Assembly: GCA_949751835.1 (NCBI GenBank)
Contig: CATKHK010000059.1
Span: 62,001 to 126,000, forward strand
Origin: Blepharisma japonicum
Taxonomy: Eukaryota; Ciliophora; Heterotrichea; Heterotrichida; Blepharismidae
Length of the DNA stretch: 64,000 nucleotides
Direction: 5' to 3'
Of the stretch, positions 1-11,821 are shown one piece after another. Under the pieces are notes generated by a model. That model made no database searches, had not been told where the DNA came from, and saw nothing but the letters and a program-made list of their open reading frames with translations. Positions within the stretch are counted from its first letter, which is position 1. The number at the start of each line of letters is the position of its first letter. The position numbers and the translations under genes are program-made.

Positions 1-2830
1 CGATTCCTATTTGACGAGTTTTCCTCTTGGAAATATAATTACTGCTCTTACGCTAGCAAGTCAATATGTGCTTAGTATTGATTTATTGAAGACTCAGATT
101 TCTGGAGCAGCGATTGCACAGTATATTTTGACAAATCCTTCGACGCCTACACTAGATTATTCAATAAAAGTTGACAAAAATGGGATAAAGGTGTCGACTT
201 ACAATATTTACAACATCCAGAACTTCTTAGAAGTAAATGTAGGTAGCTGGGATTCCTCATCAAGAGCTATCAAGACTACTGGAAGTTCAATAATTTGGCC
301 TGGCTTCGCAACAACAGTTCCAAATGATAAAATTCCTCTGGTTACTATTTGCTTGCTTTATCCTGCCCATGACCAAGATGGAAATGCATATAGTGGCGCT
401 ACTGCAATGAAAAACGGCTTTGATCTTGGAGTCAAAGAAGTAAATTCTAAGGGTATCATGGGAGATTATCAAATTATTGTGGAATATAAGGATACGTACA
501 TGAACAAAGATATAGCTGCATCTAACATTAAATCCCTGGCAAGCTTTAACATATTAGCTTACATAGGCCCTTATAGAACAGAAGAATCAATAGCGTACTC
601 TACTGCTATTTCTGTCACTTCAGACCCAAAACCACTGATTTCTTATGGATCTACCTGGACAAATTTGACAAGTACTGATACCTACCCTCAATTCATGAGA
701 TTAATAGAAGCAGATGACCTCGAAGGTGTCGCTCTTGCCTTATTTATTCAGCAAATTGGCTGAAAAACAATTGGTGTTGTATACACAGGTGACGAGTATG
801 GAGTAGATGTGTACAATTCATTTATGAGCAATATAAAAACTCTTGGAATTACCGTAAAAAACGACGAAAGCAAGCGAAAAATTACCTATGACCCAGATGC
901 AGGTCTAACCTCAACAACAAAAAATAGTGTTGATCACGCTTTATCAAACATAGTCAGGCATCAAGTAAAAGTAATTGTATATATTGGATCTTATATTGTC
1001 GGCGTACAAGTGGCACTTACTGCTCACAAAAAAGAAATTTATGGCAGCGATTATGCCTGGGTCGGCCCTAGATGGCTGACTGCAGAGCTTCCATCATTGA
1101 TTACGGCAAGCTATAAAGATGACGCAAGCACAATTTATTCTGTCCTTAATGGCGCTTTTGGGCTAGATTACAGAAGGGCTATTGGTGAAACTGGGGCTTC
1201 ATTTGAAGCTAGTTATGCAAAAGCATATAATTCCAGCTACTCGGTATATGGGATGTACGCTTATGATGCAGTTTATCTAATAGCTTCAACTGTGCAGACA
1301 ATGATTTCGAATGGAGAGGATTTTAACTCAGGGACTGATCTTACAAAAGCTCTGAGATCAGCTGATATTACTGGCGTCAGTGGGATTATAAAATTTATTG
1401 ACGGATCTAATGATAGATCTGGATTTGGGTATTTAGTTGTCAATATGCAAGAAAACTCCATTGTGACTATCCAAACATATGACCCCAGCAACCCAACTGT
1501 TTTTACTAATATAGCAGGTGTTTCTATAGTATTTAGCGGAGACAGAGCAAGCCCTCCATCTGATCATTGGTCAAGCTCTTATGACTGCCCGTTTGCAGAA
1601 AACATGGTATCAATTGACTGGGACGGTGTCGTTATCGTTATTTGCATAGGTTTCTTTTTATTTGCACTTACCTTGCTACTCAGTTATTTTGCTTATAAAA
1701 AATGGAAGCAGATTGAAATCCAAGAAATCACTGAGCCAGTCGTCAGGTCTTGGAAGGACAATTTGGTCATCATTACCATTATTATCGAATTTTTCCAATT
1801 CGTAGCAATTGCTCCTACATTTCCAGCATTTAAAACAGTTATTGAATCAGCAGCAAATATTTTTATGGTCGATGTCCTAAAAATGACTCATGGGAATAAA
1901 AGCACTTACTGGACTATGCTGATTGTAGTATCAGTTTTATGCTATGCCTGGTTCTTTTTGATATTACTTATTATGGCTAACGCAGAAAAGTGGCTTGCAC
2001 AAATACCATTATGCCAGAGATTTATGGGGTTAGTGAATACCATGTATTTGCCGTTTTTTGGGAATACCATGTTTTTGCCTTTTATGACGATGCTGCTTGA
2101 TGTTTTTGTGTGTGACCATAAAGCTCAGGCTAAAGCATTTGTGTGGAGGGATTGTTATATGAACTGCTGGACAAGCAGCCATTATCCGTATATTGTGATG
2201 TCAGCTCTGGCATTATCATGCTACCAGCCTGTAGCTGTATTTTCTCGCCCACTGTGGCAGCAAGCCAAAACTGGTATAAATCTTATGGTAAAGCCATTTT
2301 TCCTGCTCTTTAAAACCTGTGTGCAAATTTTACTTATTGCAGTTGGCAAGTCTTTGCAAGGATCACAGCCTATAGCTCATGGAATTTTATTTTCAATCCT
2401 AATCCTGCTTTTCTCCATCCTTACTTATAAAATCAGACCATTTAACTATGGGAGATGCAATTTATGGGAGCTTTCCTCACTCATTGGGGTATTTTATATT
2501 GCTGTACTTGCAACAATTTCAAATGCAGGAGACTCGAATAATATCGCCTGGTTTATTGTGCTCTTTGTAGGCTGGGGGATAATTGGAATTGTGACTTTAA
2601 TAGTCCAGAAAAAATATTTCCCTAATTTCTTAGTTCCCGCAGCTGGGAAGTCAAGAAGTAAAATTTATGACGCCATAAAGTTCCAAAAAGATGAGTCCGT
2701 GGATGTGGATAACTCTGTAATCGGGCTAAGACAGCACAATCAAAGTCCTGCTGACGAATCTCGTTTTGACAAGGAGAATGATCGTATCAATGATATTGAT
2801 AGCATCGAAAACAGGAAAGGTCTAAGCTAA
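1..2830 (+). CDS. Venus-flytrap receptor with polytopic C-terminus (5' end outside window)
   Basis: The frame is open at the window edge and ends at TAA 2828-2830; it reads through TGA 761-763 as Trp. About 942 residues are visible. The first ~95 look like the end of one ligand-binding domain, closing with IIWPGFATTVP. A full type I periplasmic-binding (ANF receptor/Venus-flytrap) domain follows, from KIPLVTICLLYP to about residue 510. Then come about nine hydrophobic segments, the first at VVIVICIGFFLFALTLLLSY. The membrane part shares LLDVFVCD...WRDCYMNC and RPFNYGRCNLW with the array at 49.5-64 kb (LLSVFQCD...RNDCNQFC; KKPYNYDRCNLW), so it belongs to the same superfamily. It is presumably a surface receptor; ligand and signalling route are unknown. 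The domain call is good, the function is inferred. It converges with the macro-domain gene 74 nt away. Confidence 0.85.
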
Positions 2831-2904
2831 ATTTAAAGTATTTATAAATATTTTTCACTACTAAGTTAGCTCAAAATATTTTTAAGCATATATAAGAAGA
2901 TTAC

Positions 2905-3741
2905 TTATTTTCTATCTTCTTTAAAGGCTACATTTCTCAAAGCCTCTAAGTTAACTCCATCCTTAAGCTCTATGTCTTGCTCATTTTTATCGTTTTTCTT
3001 CCTGCTGGGCTTTGCTCTCGCCTTCTGTGGTTTTGGTGAAGAAACTCTTTGCCTTTCAATTTCTCTCTCAACAAGTCTATCCATTCCTGGTGTCAGTGAT
3101 GATGCTAACTGTCTTGATTTTTTAGCCTTTTTTTTGCTCTGTGGGATTGAGTCCGGCCATCTTCTTTCAAATTCACTGACAAAGACTTCGTAGATAGATT
3201 TTTCTTGGCTTGTGAAGCGAATTAAGTTGTATTTCGTATCTTCATGTGATAAAAGATACTGCTGAACTGTATTTAGCATGACAGGGACCACTAAATCTAA
3301 TGGATACCCAAATGATCCTATACAAAAAGCAGGCAAAGCTATTGAATTAATTCCTAGCTCTTCCCCTTTAGCAAGACAGCTCCATATCAGCTCTCGAAGG
3401 GCTGCGTCTTGGCCCGGAAGTGATCTTTGGTAACTAGGGCTTGATAGGTGAATGATGTGAATTGCTGCAAGTTTTCCTCCTGGGGTGACTGCTATATGTC
3501 CAGGAGCGAGCTGCCCGTTGTCAAGTACCCATTTCCTACAATCTAGAAGCATCTGATGGCTTCCGCTGCTGATGATTTCTTTGGCTACTCCGTCTGGCTG
3601 GTCTAATGTAGCATTTGTAATATTGACTATTGCTCCAACATTTTCTTTACTGATGGAGTTTCGAACGATTTGAAGCTTGGTGGTGCCATGAGTGAATTCT
3701 CGCAAAACCTTAGGTTTCTTCTTACCGAATAAGCCAAACAT
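2905..3741 (-). CDS. Macro-domain protein (278 aa)
   Basis: Residues ~18-180 fit a macro domain, the ADP-ribose-binding fold. Visible hallmarks are IVNITNATLDQPDGVAKEI (the VN-A-N / loop region), GHIAVTPGGKL, IIHLSSPSY and ALPAFCIGSFGYPLDLVVPVM with the second glycine loop. The C-terminal ~90 residues are basic, Ser/Arg/Lys-rich and probably disordered. Macro domains bind or hydrolyse ADP-ribose or its protein adducts; whether this one is a reader or an eraser cannot be told from sequence. The start ATG at 3739-3741 gives a compact N-terminus (MFGLFGKKKPK). It has no TGA codons and no visible intron. A PARP-type transferase lies elsewhere in the window (28.4-29.0 kb), but nothing links the two beyond chemistry. 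Confidence 0.85.
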   Translation of the reverse strand: MFGLFGKKKPKVLREFTHGTTKLQIVRNSISKENVGAIVNITNATLDQPDGVAKEIISSGSHQMLLDCRKWVLDNGQLAPGHIAVTPGGKLAAIHIIHLSSPSYQRSLPGQDAALRELIWSCLAKGEELGINSIALPAFCIGSFGYPLDLVVPVMLNTVQQYLLSHEDTKYNLIRFTSQEKSIYEVFVSEFERRWPDSIPQSKKKAKKSRQLASSLTPGMDRLVEREIERQRVSSPKPQKARAKPSRKKNDKNEQDIELKDGVNLEALRNVAFKEDRK

Positions 3742-3905
3742 TTAATTCACAAGAAAATTTATTAAAATCAGGAGAATAAATGGGATATTCAAGAAAAATT
3801 GAAGAAATTAGCATTTTATTGATTATCATTATAATATTAAGTGAAATTTATTTTAGATTTTGTTTTATAATATACTATTTGATAATTAAAAGAATAACTC
3901 ATTAA

Positions 3906-4493
3906 CTAATCATCATCTCCTCCTATTGTTTTAGCTTTGAATAGCGAGAACCAGTTATCATTTTCTTTGTCCTTATATAAGCTCACTCTTATACTTCCAC
4001 CCATAATAGCAATTTTAGATTTTTCTGGATTGATTTTGCATTGAAGTTTAGGAACAAAAAATTTATAATTTTTTCCTTTGAAATTTCTAATAGAAAACCC
4101 AAAAAATCTTTCCCCAAATTCATGAGAAATTAGTTCTTTTGGATGAGCTCCTATCCCTTCGAATGGAACATCGACCTTTACCCACATTTTTCCAGACTCG
4201 TAAAAGGAATATTGTGACAAGCTTAAGTACTCCAGAGCTTCTCTAGGCTTGCTGCCTACTGATATTGGCGCCTTGCTTTCTTCGCTTCTTACGACCCACA
4301 CATCATCATTTTCATCAAAAAACGAAGAAATCGCGATGTTTTCAGAAATTTCTTGGCCGTTTGGAAACTTGCTAATCCAGACTGAGCAGTTAGAAGTTAA
4401 GCCTGCAATTAGGCCTGCCAGGTACCCAACGCTTCGATGTGGTTCTAGTATTACTGTATATGTGTTTTCTCGATAATGAGCATAGAGCTTCAT
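3906..4493 (-). CDS. CS-domain protein, CacyBP/SIP-like (195 aa)
   Basis: The C-terminal half (residues ~95-190) resembles the CS (p23-like) domain of calcyclin-binding protein: YSFYESGKMWVKVDVPFEG, then FGFSIRNFKGKNYKFFVPKL and SIRVSLYKDKENDNW. The N-terminal ~75 residues look like a small ubiquitin-like beta-rich domain, ending in DDVWVV. CacyBP/SIP proteins are adaptors that link ubiquitin ligases and chaperones; that role is only inferred here, because the canonical N-terminal helical hairpin and the SGS tail are not seen. ATG at 4491-4493, stop TAG. It lies 115 nt from the stop of the Ctf4 gene on the same strand. Confidence 0.7.
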   Translation of the reverse strand: MKLYAHYRENTYTVILEPHRSVGYLAGLIAGLTSNCSVWISKFPNGQEISENIAISSFFDENDDVWVVRSEESKAPISVGSKPREALEYLSLSQYSFYESGKMWVKVDVPFEGIGAHPKELISHEFGERFFGFSIRNFKGKNYKFFVPKLQCKINPEKSKIAIMGGSIRVSLYKDKENDNWFSLFKAKTIGGDDD

Positions 4494-4608
4494 TTTATTT
4501 ATTAAAATTTATTCCTACATAATTATGAATTATTTAATTATTAGCAATCATGATTGGATATAATTATTCATTAGATTGTCGTTATGCTAAAAGTATACTT
4601 AATAATTA

Positions 4609-7032
4609 TTAATTTTCACCTTGTTTTTGTAATTTTCGTTTTTTTGTTGAGCTTGATTCAGGCTCCATTTTCCTTTTAACTGGTTGCTGAGCATCTAAAG
4701 ACTCGAAAAAATTCATGTTTTCTGTTTTTGATTTAGAAAATGGTATAGGAGCTTCTTGCATTGTAGGCTGGGGAGTAGTTTGAACCTCCATCTGCTTAGG
4801 AGTAAAACTAACAGGATTTGTAGGTTCTACTACAACTGGCTTGCTTTCTTTTCTAATTACTTCTTTTTGCTCTTGTTCATATCCTAAAGCTGCAAGAACT
4901 TTCTTCAGGAAGAAAGGAATTTTTAATTGAGTTGCAAATTTATTAGCAAAAGTATATGCAATAGCTTTTGATTTTTTAGTGACTAGCAATTTCGCATATC
5001 CTACAGCTTTTATGTAGTCTCCACTCTCGGCAGCTATTTGCATGCCTTTTAGCGCTAGTTTGTCTATTTCGAGAAATTGCTTCTCACTTACTTCATTGCC
5101 TATTCTATCATGCTCTAAATTGAATTTCGACAAAATAGACTCTTCATCTAGCTCTGATGTCTTGTTTTTGCATACAGGGATTTTGAAAGGCTTTGTCTCT
5201 AGGAGTTCTGATTCTCTGTTTACACCTACTATTTCGTTATTAGAAATTCCTACAATTCTATTAAAATCAAGGACTTCACATAGTGGAGCCCAATGGCCAG
5301 TTCTTCTTCATAAGCCTCTGGCAACCCATCCTGAATCTACTGTACAAAGAAGCCCACTTTCTGAGAAACCAAACCATTGAAGAGATTCGTCAGGACTTAT
5401 TCCTATACTTATTTCTTCTTTTTGAAAGGTTTCAGGCTCGTTTTCAGCTGTCAGAGTATTCATCTGCCAAATTTCGCCTCTTAAAGTTTGGCATCCTAGG
5501 ACTGGTGGTCCAGAGTGATAAACCATTGCAAATTGGTTTTCATAGCTTGCAAGTGAGATAATTGGAAGAGGAAGGGAAACGATATGAGTTTGTATGCCTT
5601 CTATACTAAAAATTCTAAGATAAATAAGAGATGTCACAGCTGCACATCATGTGTTTCCAACAACCAGAGATTCAGGGTTTTCTCGCCATGGAAGTGCAAT
5701 TACCCAGTCATGATCTTCTAAAAAGCTCTTAAAAACAAGTCTTGGTCGCTGATGGGTGGAATCTTCTGCAATAAACCCATCATCCACTTCTTCTTCAGCT
5801 GATTTTGAGCCTAATAATGCTCCACTTTGGCCCATCGTTGCCAAAACCAAGTTATAGTCATTAGAAAAAAAGAGGTTTTTATGAAAAGAAATTTCTGCAA
5901 AGGTGATTTCTATGACTGAGTTGTGGGCTCCTTCAGCAGTAAAAAATTCTTTACTAACGATTTTGCCTGATAAACTCCAAAATAATATAGCGTATGAGGC
6001 ATCAGCAAATACTGGAGCAATTGACTCTTGAGGGAATGCACCAATAGCTCTTTGGAAAAAATACTTGCTCTCATCCTCCTCTTTATCTTCTGTATTTTTT
6101 CCTTCAGGAACCTCCAAAGATGCTTCTTTTTCTTCAATTTCCTTAATCCCCCATTCAATGTTATTATAGACTTCAACTTTTCCATCAAAGCTCCCTACAA
6201 TCAAATTTTTATTGAAAACCAATAAGGAGCAAGGATTTTCAGGGCTATCTATTATCTGCAAACATTTTGATTTTTCTATGTTTCAAACCCTTACCTTTTT
6301 CTCAAGACTAGCTGTAACTATTGTATTAGGAAATGGCCATTTTATGATAGAAATGTTGTTATAGCAGTTAATGCTGGTAGGCTCGTATTTTCAGCTGCCA
6401 TTTTTTAAGCATAGGAACCTAAATCCCATGTCTCCAGGTAGAGCATAGCTAGAGCTGTCTGGACTTCAATCTCCTTGCATAGTCTGCTGGGTAGCACCTT
6501 TCAGTGGCCTTACTACTTCGACAGTATAAACATTTTCTTTTGTTTGAATATCGTAGATTTTCAATTTTCCATCATATCCTATGCTTGCAAGGTAAATGAG
6601 ATTTGGACTTATAGATACACTCATTACACCCCCATTATGTCCTGGTTCTAAAACTTTTATCGAATTATCGACCACTATTAGTGGATTTGACTGTTCTCCA
6701 GAAATTGCTATAAGATTTTCTCTTACAGAAATACAAGTGACTTCCCCAGTCAAGCTAGCTACTAAACTTTTTTCTTTCGTCTCAAGATTATTGATAGAGT
6801 ATACTTTGCCTTCACTGTCACCAAGGATCAGAGAGTTATTAAAAAATCCTAATGCTGTAATCGAATAATCCCAGTCATAAGTTTTCATGCTTTCTGAAGA
6901 AAGGCAATGGATTAATGTGTCATTTCCACCGCTATAGATGAAACTGCATAAATATTACTTGTTTTGACTGTCAGAAGTAAGAGAAACTTTTCCCGCCGAA
7001 TGGGCTATTTTCGAGGCAAAATTTGATGACAT
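4609..7032 (-). CDS. Ctf4/AND-1 (WDHD1) replisome adaptor, 802 aa
   Basis: Four in-frame segments joined through TGA (Trp) plus one 15-nt intron (6944-6958) give one protein starting at ATG 7032-7030. Residues 1-~300 are WD40 repeats (e.g. IYSGGNDTLIHCL, SPNLIYLASIGYDGKLKIYD, VRVWNIEKSKCLQIIDSP). Around residues 460-700 is the SepB beta-propeller typical of Ctf4/WDHD1 (GPPVLGCQ, LQWFGFSESGLLCTVDSGW, RRTGHWAPL). A short helical tail and a basic C-terminus (KRKMEPESSSTKKRKLQK) follow. The protein couples the CMG helicase to polymerase alpha and other clients at replication forks. It is shorter than animal WDHD1 and shows no HMG box, as in yeast Ctf4. Splicing is needed: without it a TAA interrupts the first repeat. 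Confidence 0.92.
6944..6958 (-). other. 15-nt spliceosomal intron in the Ctf4 gene
   Basis: On the minus strand the sequence is GTAATATTTATGCAG. It carries an in-frame TAA. Removing it restores DSQNNFIYSGGNDTLIHC, the start of WD repeat 1. Its length and GT..AG ends match the other mini-introns in this window. Confidence 0.9.
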
Positions 7033-7091
7033 TATTATAAAATTTAACTGTAAATTTTAAAGAATTATGAAATTAAATTTTTTACTATTCA

Positions 7092-9755
7092 CTAGGAGGT
7101 TTTTTTCAACAGTTGGAGAATTTTCGCTTCAGCTTCTCCTGTAATCTCATGCTTTGCTGCGAACTCTCTAACAGAATCTTCTGGGTCTACTCCTTTTTTT
7201 ATTGATAAAAACTCAGTTTTGCCATTTCCTAGATTGATTTGTATATTAAGTGTATTTTCGTCCTCATCAGAGTATTCTTCAGAACTTTCTTCATTTTCTA
7301 TTCCTTCTTGATCCTGATTTTCAAAGCTTTCTTCATGAAGATCTCCTTCTTCCGATGAATTTTCCATTTCTTCATCTTCATAAATTACTTCATTTGAGAT
7401 AAATTTACCGTTTTCTAAACTTGAGCCTGAATTATTTAAGCACTCAGCGTGGACTTCTGATGATGTAGTAGATATTGAGTTGTGAGAGTCTATAGAGTCT
7501 TTTGAATTTTCTAAGCTCTTTATTGGCTTGTCTAATGCTAAAGGCTTTTCTTGCTTAGCCTTAGAAACAGGCATCTTATTTTGAGGTTTGGGAAATGGCT
7601 TTTTGATAGGGATTTTTTTCGCTTTCTCTTCTTTGGGTATCTTTTTAGTTTCTTTATCTTTAACACTTTTATCAGGCACTTTTTGTGGAGGCCTTAATAA
7701 AGGATTTCTCCCTCTCATTTCTTCTTTAACTTCTGGTTGGCGAGATTCTGGAGATCTGGTTCATCCTTTTTCTCTTCACTCTTTTGCTATTTCTCTATCC
7801 CTTCTTGCTTTTACAATTCTCTCCACCGTTTCTTGCACCCCAGCATGCTTTTCTTTATCTTCTTCAATTTTTTCTCTCTGATATAGTTTAGGTTTGAACG
7901 TCAGATCTTCCTTATTTTTTTCCTCTTCTTGTTTTTCATAAGGCTTATAGTTATTTTCTTTTCTATTTTTTTCCAAAGATGCCAAAGAAAACAACACAGC
8001 AGTCCTTTCGACTTTTGTTGGGGCAGAGCTTATAATATTTTTGTAGTCTTTTGATAGTGTTTCTTTTTCTGTTATTTTGGCTTGCTGATAAGATTTAGGC
8101 AATTCCTTTACTCTGGGGGCAAAAGTGCAATCTTTAAGCTCTAATTCACTGAATTTTTGTTTTAAAGCATCTTGTTTCTCTTGGAGTTTTACTCTTTCTC
8201 TATACAGTTCGACTGCTAGTGAATCTGAACTCCTCGGCTTTTTGTCAACTGAAGATGTAACTAACCTTTCAGACATTGCACTTATTTGAGGCTTAAATGA
8301 AAAATCATAGTTTTCCCTATATGTTTTATTGATAGTGCTTTTATTCACAACAGATAAGCGGTTTTCATAGAGCAAGGAATTTCTAAAATGAAGCTTTTTT
8401 GCTTGCTCCTCAGAAAGATTTAGCCTATTAGGAAACTTTTCTTTATCATTCATCCATCCCTGATAAAAGCCCATCACTGCTATGAGCGCTACTACTAATG
8501 ATTCTTTATTCACTGGCTTACAGCTCGATTCTAAAATTTTCCAAAGATCTAATGTAAGCAGCCTTGCTTCTTCTTGTTTTTTAGGATTAGATAAGAAATA
8601 CATGCTTCTAAGTATTTCTAGCATTCTCGAATATGTGACGATATTTGTATCATCAATATCAACAAGATTCCACTCATCTTCAAAGTCATTTTTCAATTTT
8701 TCTATTAGTACTTTTTCTGATTTACTGCATATGACTTTATTAGGGATTCGTGAAGTTGGGGTATCAACGCTTTTGTGGTGTCTTCTTAGGGCATCTTGAT
8801 ATAAAATATTTTCAACTGAGCTTTCTCTCACTAGTTCTTTGGATCTTTTATTCACTGTAGGGTGAAATAATACCTGGGAGTCGTCAGTTGATTGAGTCAT
8901 TTGGGTTGAAGCAAATGATTTTTCTCGCAGAATGCTTTGCAGGCCTTGGTTGTCTTTCGATTTGTGAAGCTGATAAAGTCTTTCATGCCTAGGCATAGTA
9001 TTTTCTGCTTTTGCTGACTCAATTTTCAATGAATACGCGCACAGTGAAGGTGTAAAAGGCAGTTCTAGACTTTTTGTTCTTATAAGCTCTTCATTTTCGT
9101 CTTGCTTATTTTTTATTTTTTTCAGTTTTTCATCTAAATATTTTTTCATATCTTCATAAAATTCATCATGTGACCGGTTTTTGGCTTCAGTATTATTTAT
9201 TTTAGGTTTAAATGGGCATTGCTCCATCTCCTTTTGGTCTGACTGAGCTCTATTTGCTATTTTTTTAGCCTTGACCTTTTCCCAGTTCTCTAAAAGACGG
9301 TTTGCTACATCAGTAGTTTTTGGGGTTGGCTTTGCTTCATTTTCTAAATTCAAATTGAAACTTTTAGGGAGAGAAATTTGCTTTTCTAAGCCTAAAGTTT
9401 GAAGTGCTGCTTTTTGGACTTTTGGATTCAGAAGTTTCTCAATATCATATGTGTCTTTATTTATGGTTTCTTTATTTAGCAATGGAATCCTGCTGAGACT
9501 TAATGATCGGCGGGCTTTTGCTTTTGCAGTTTTTTGTTTTTGAGGCTTTGGGGGTAAAATTCGCTTTATTTCCTCTATTATCTGAGTCATGATAGGTTCA
9601 GCTTTAACGGGAATTTCTGATTGTTTTGGTTCTGGTGGTTTATCAGCTTGAGCGCCGCTTGAAATTCTTGCAACCCCTGCTCCTTCATTTATGTCTAGAT
9701 CTGACTCGTCAGAAAAATCCACATCGCTGTCAAAATCTGAAGGCGAACTTGACAT
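7092..9755 (-). CDS. Repeat-motif ciliate protein, copy 1 (887 aa)
   Basis: Two in-frame segments are joined through TGA 7776-7778. I chose ATG 9755 because the codon two upstream is GTG and the paralogue at 20.5 kb starts equivalently. The acidic N-terminus (DFDSDVDFSDESDLDINEG) is followed by six spaced Phe-Pro motifs: CPFKPKI (~178), FTPSL (~235), FHPTVNKRSKE (~296), FSFKPQI (~485), CTFAPRV (~541), LTFKPKL (~620). Such motif series occur in uncharacterised protist and ciliate proteins. A helical middle part (VDIDDTNIVTYSRMLEILRSM, ESLVVALIAVMGFYQGW) looks vaguely EF-hand-like without clear calcium ligands. The last ~220 residues are Lys/Pro-rich then Glu/Ser-rich (SSEEGDLHEESFENQDQEG) and are absent from the paralogue. 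Function is unknown; structural or cytoskeletal is a guess. Confidence 0.85.
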
Positions 9756-10096
9756 AGCCACTATTTATTAATTTTAATAGGGTTTTCTTAGTTGACTACT
9801 CTTAAGGATGATATTTTAAATTTCGGCAACCTTTTAATCACTTGCAGAAGGCTCATATAATAAATATTGATGGCACTTAAATTAATGCCTAATTTATAAA
9901 AAATACTATATAGCCATTAAACTGTATATTTAAATTTTATCACTATAAATAAATCATTAAGATTATTTTTCTCCAAAATTGAATTGATGAAATGAGCATA
10001 GAGGAAAAAGTACAGTTGGATTCTAGATTTAAAATTAATTTTCATTTATTAAATTTAATGAAATTAAGTTAATTTTAAGCTCTCTTTATTATTAGA
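9756..10096. other. Spacer, 341 nt
   Basis: AT-rich sequence upstream of the repeat-motif protein gene and downstream of the aspartic protease gene. The leader next to ATG 9755 carries AATAAATAGTGGCT on the minus strand, a motif shared with other starts here. I see no gene. Confidence 0.6.
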
Positions 10097-11386
10097 TTAA
10101 TCTATTCTCTGATAATTAAATGGATGAGTTTTTTCATAATTCTTTTTCATATAGCAAATAATTATGCCAATGCACATAAGAGATGCAATAACTGTTGACA
10201 AAATAATTAGCATTATCATCAGTATAGGTGTCTCCTCATCCTTTGAGTTTATTGACAATGAAAACCCTATCATGCCCTCCTCTGCATCAAATATAGAATA
10301 ATATCTCCTTAGAAAAACATCTCCAAGTATCCAATAGTTGCTGATTGGCAATTGACTAAAAAGAAGTTGGCATTTTTTATTTGTCTTTAGGAAATAATCC
10401 TCAGGCCCTAGCGTAAATATAAATTCTGAGCCCAAAGTGAACGATATAACAGGGTAATCTTCAATCACATACGATATTCCGCAATCGCAAATTAGATCTC
10501 CAGAATCTTTTATACATTGTCCTTGGTCTTCTATTTTCTTATGAATATACTCTAAATCAGCTTTTGGAACTGATATCATGCTTCTTCCAGAATCAATAAT
10601 TGCAGCAACAGAAGCAGACTTTAATATAGACTTCCCAACTTTTATTTTTGATAATAAAACAGCTCAATATCCAGTCTCAGAAAGAACTCTCACATATTTA
10701 ACTTCCTCATTTTTTGCATAGCTTAGCAAATCATAGCCACCAAATATTATAGCGGATTTTCTTTCGTACTTATTATTGCTAATATAAATCGAAAATATTT
10801 TCCTGCTGATTTGATTTTGGTTCATCAAATTATCTAAAAAAGTTGGGTATCCATCTGATAACTTGCTAAATCCTAATCCTAAAATGCCATCTGCTCCAAG
10901 ATTTTCTAATCCTTTATCATTATTGATCGAAATAAAAGCTTGGTCAGAAACCGAAAGTTCGCGTGCTTCTTTTGTTGAAACCAATTCGCTACCTAAATTC
11001 CCGACAGCATTTCAAGAGCCGAAATCGACCCTAACTTCTTGATTCAATGACTTGAACGATGAACTCGCTGAAGAATTAAAAAAATTATCACTTTTGTGAC
11101 AAGACGATTTGCATTTTACTGATGGAATCAGCATCCAACTAACTCCAGTATCAAAAACAACGTTGAATTCAATGGGGGGAGTGCCAACTGAAATATTTCC
11201 TCTGTATAGTTTATTGCTCATGTTGTCAATGTAACTCGTTACACTTAAGTCTATTAAGTCTATCGAGCTTTCAAATGGAATTACATATGATAATTCGACT
11301 GTGTTGGTTTTTATTATCTTTTCTAGAGGAATTTTGATATATCCCAACACAATTCCGACAAATAGAAATAGAGTTTGAAGTGTCAT
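10097..11386 (-). CDS. Pepsin-type aspartic protease, membrane-anchored (429 aa)
   Basis: Three in-frame segments joined through TGA encode an A1-family protease. The first active site is VVFDTGVSWMLIP (Asp ~79), the second AAIIDSGRSMISVP (Asp ~265), with normal spacing of ~186. Other family marks are YRGNISVGTPPIEFNVVFD, LGADGILGLGFSKLS and YWILGDVFLRRYYSIFD. ATG at 11384-11386 gives a clean signal peptide (MTLQTLFLFVGIVLG); the frame is open to an ATG at 11506, but that start would place 40 hydrophobic residues first. A C-terminal membrane helix (LMIMLIILSTVIASLMCIGIIICYM) anchors it, leaving a short basic tail. There is little propeptide. Probably a lysosomal/vacuolar or surface protease. 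Confidence 0.9.
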
Positions 11387-11821
11387 GTAATAATAATGTT
11401 TAATCAAATGGATATCTAATATCAGAATGAAATTAAAAATGAAGGCCATTAAAAAAAATAGTAATATCTTGAAAGAATTAGAGCTAGAAATAAAGCAAAG
11501 CCACATCTTTGATGTTTTGGTTAAGTATAAATAATAATGGTATGGAAATATTTTGTGAAAGTAATAATTATTAAATTCAAAAGCAAATTATATTGGATAT
11601 TTGCAATAAAATAAGAAACAGATGGAAATAGATAAATTGCAAGTCACTGCATTCGCATTTAGAGAAATTAAAATACTATTTATCAAATTATTCATTTTCT
11701 TAATTCTCTATAAAGGGAAATATATAGACCTCAAAATCGATTATCCAGAAATACAAACTACTAGTTTTTTATTATATTTGCTTATGCTTATTCTGAAAAA
11801 TTATAAAATAGTTGGTTTTTA
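11387..11821. other. Divergent spacer, 435 nt
   Basis: Lies between the divergent aspartic protease and PhoD genes. Open frames here (for example plus-strand 11622-11822) have no similarity I recognise and the AT-rich composition of leader DNA. It presumably holds both promoters. Confidence 0.5.
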
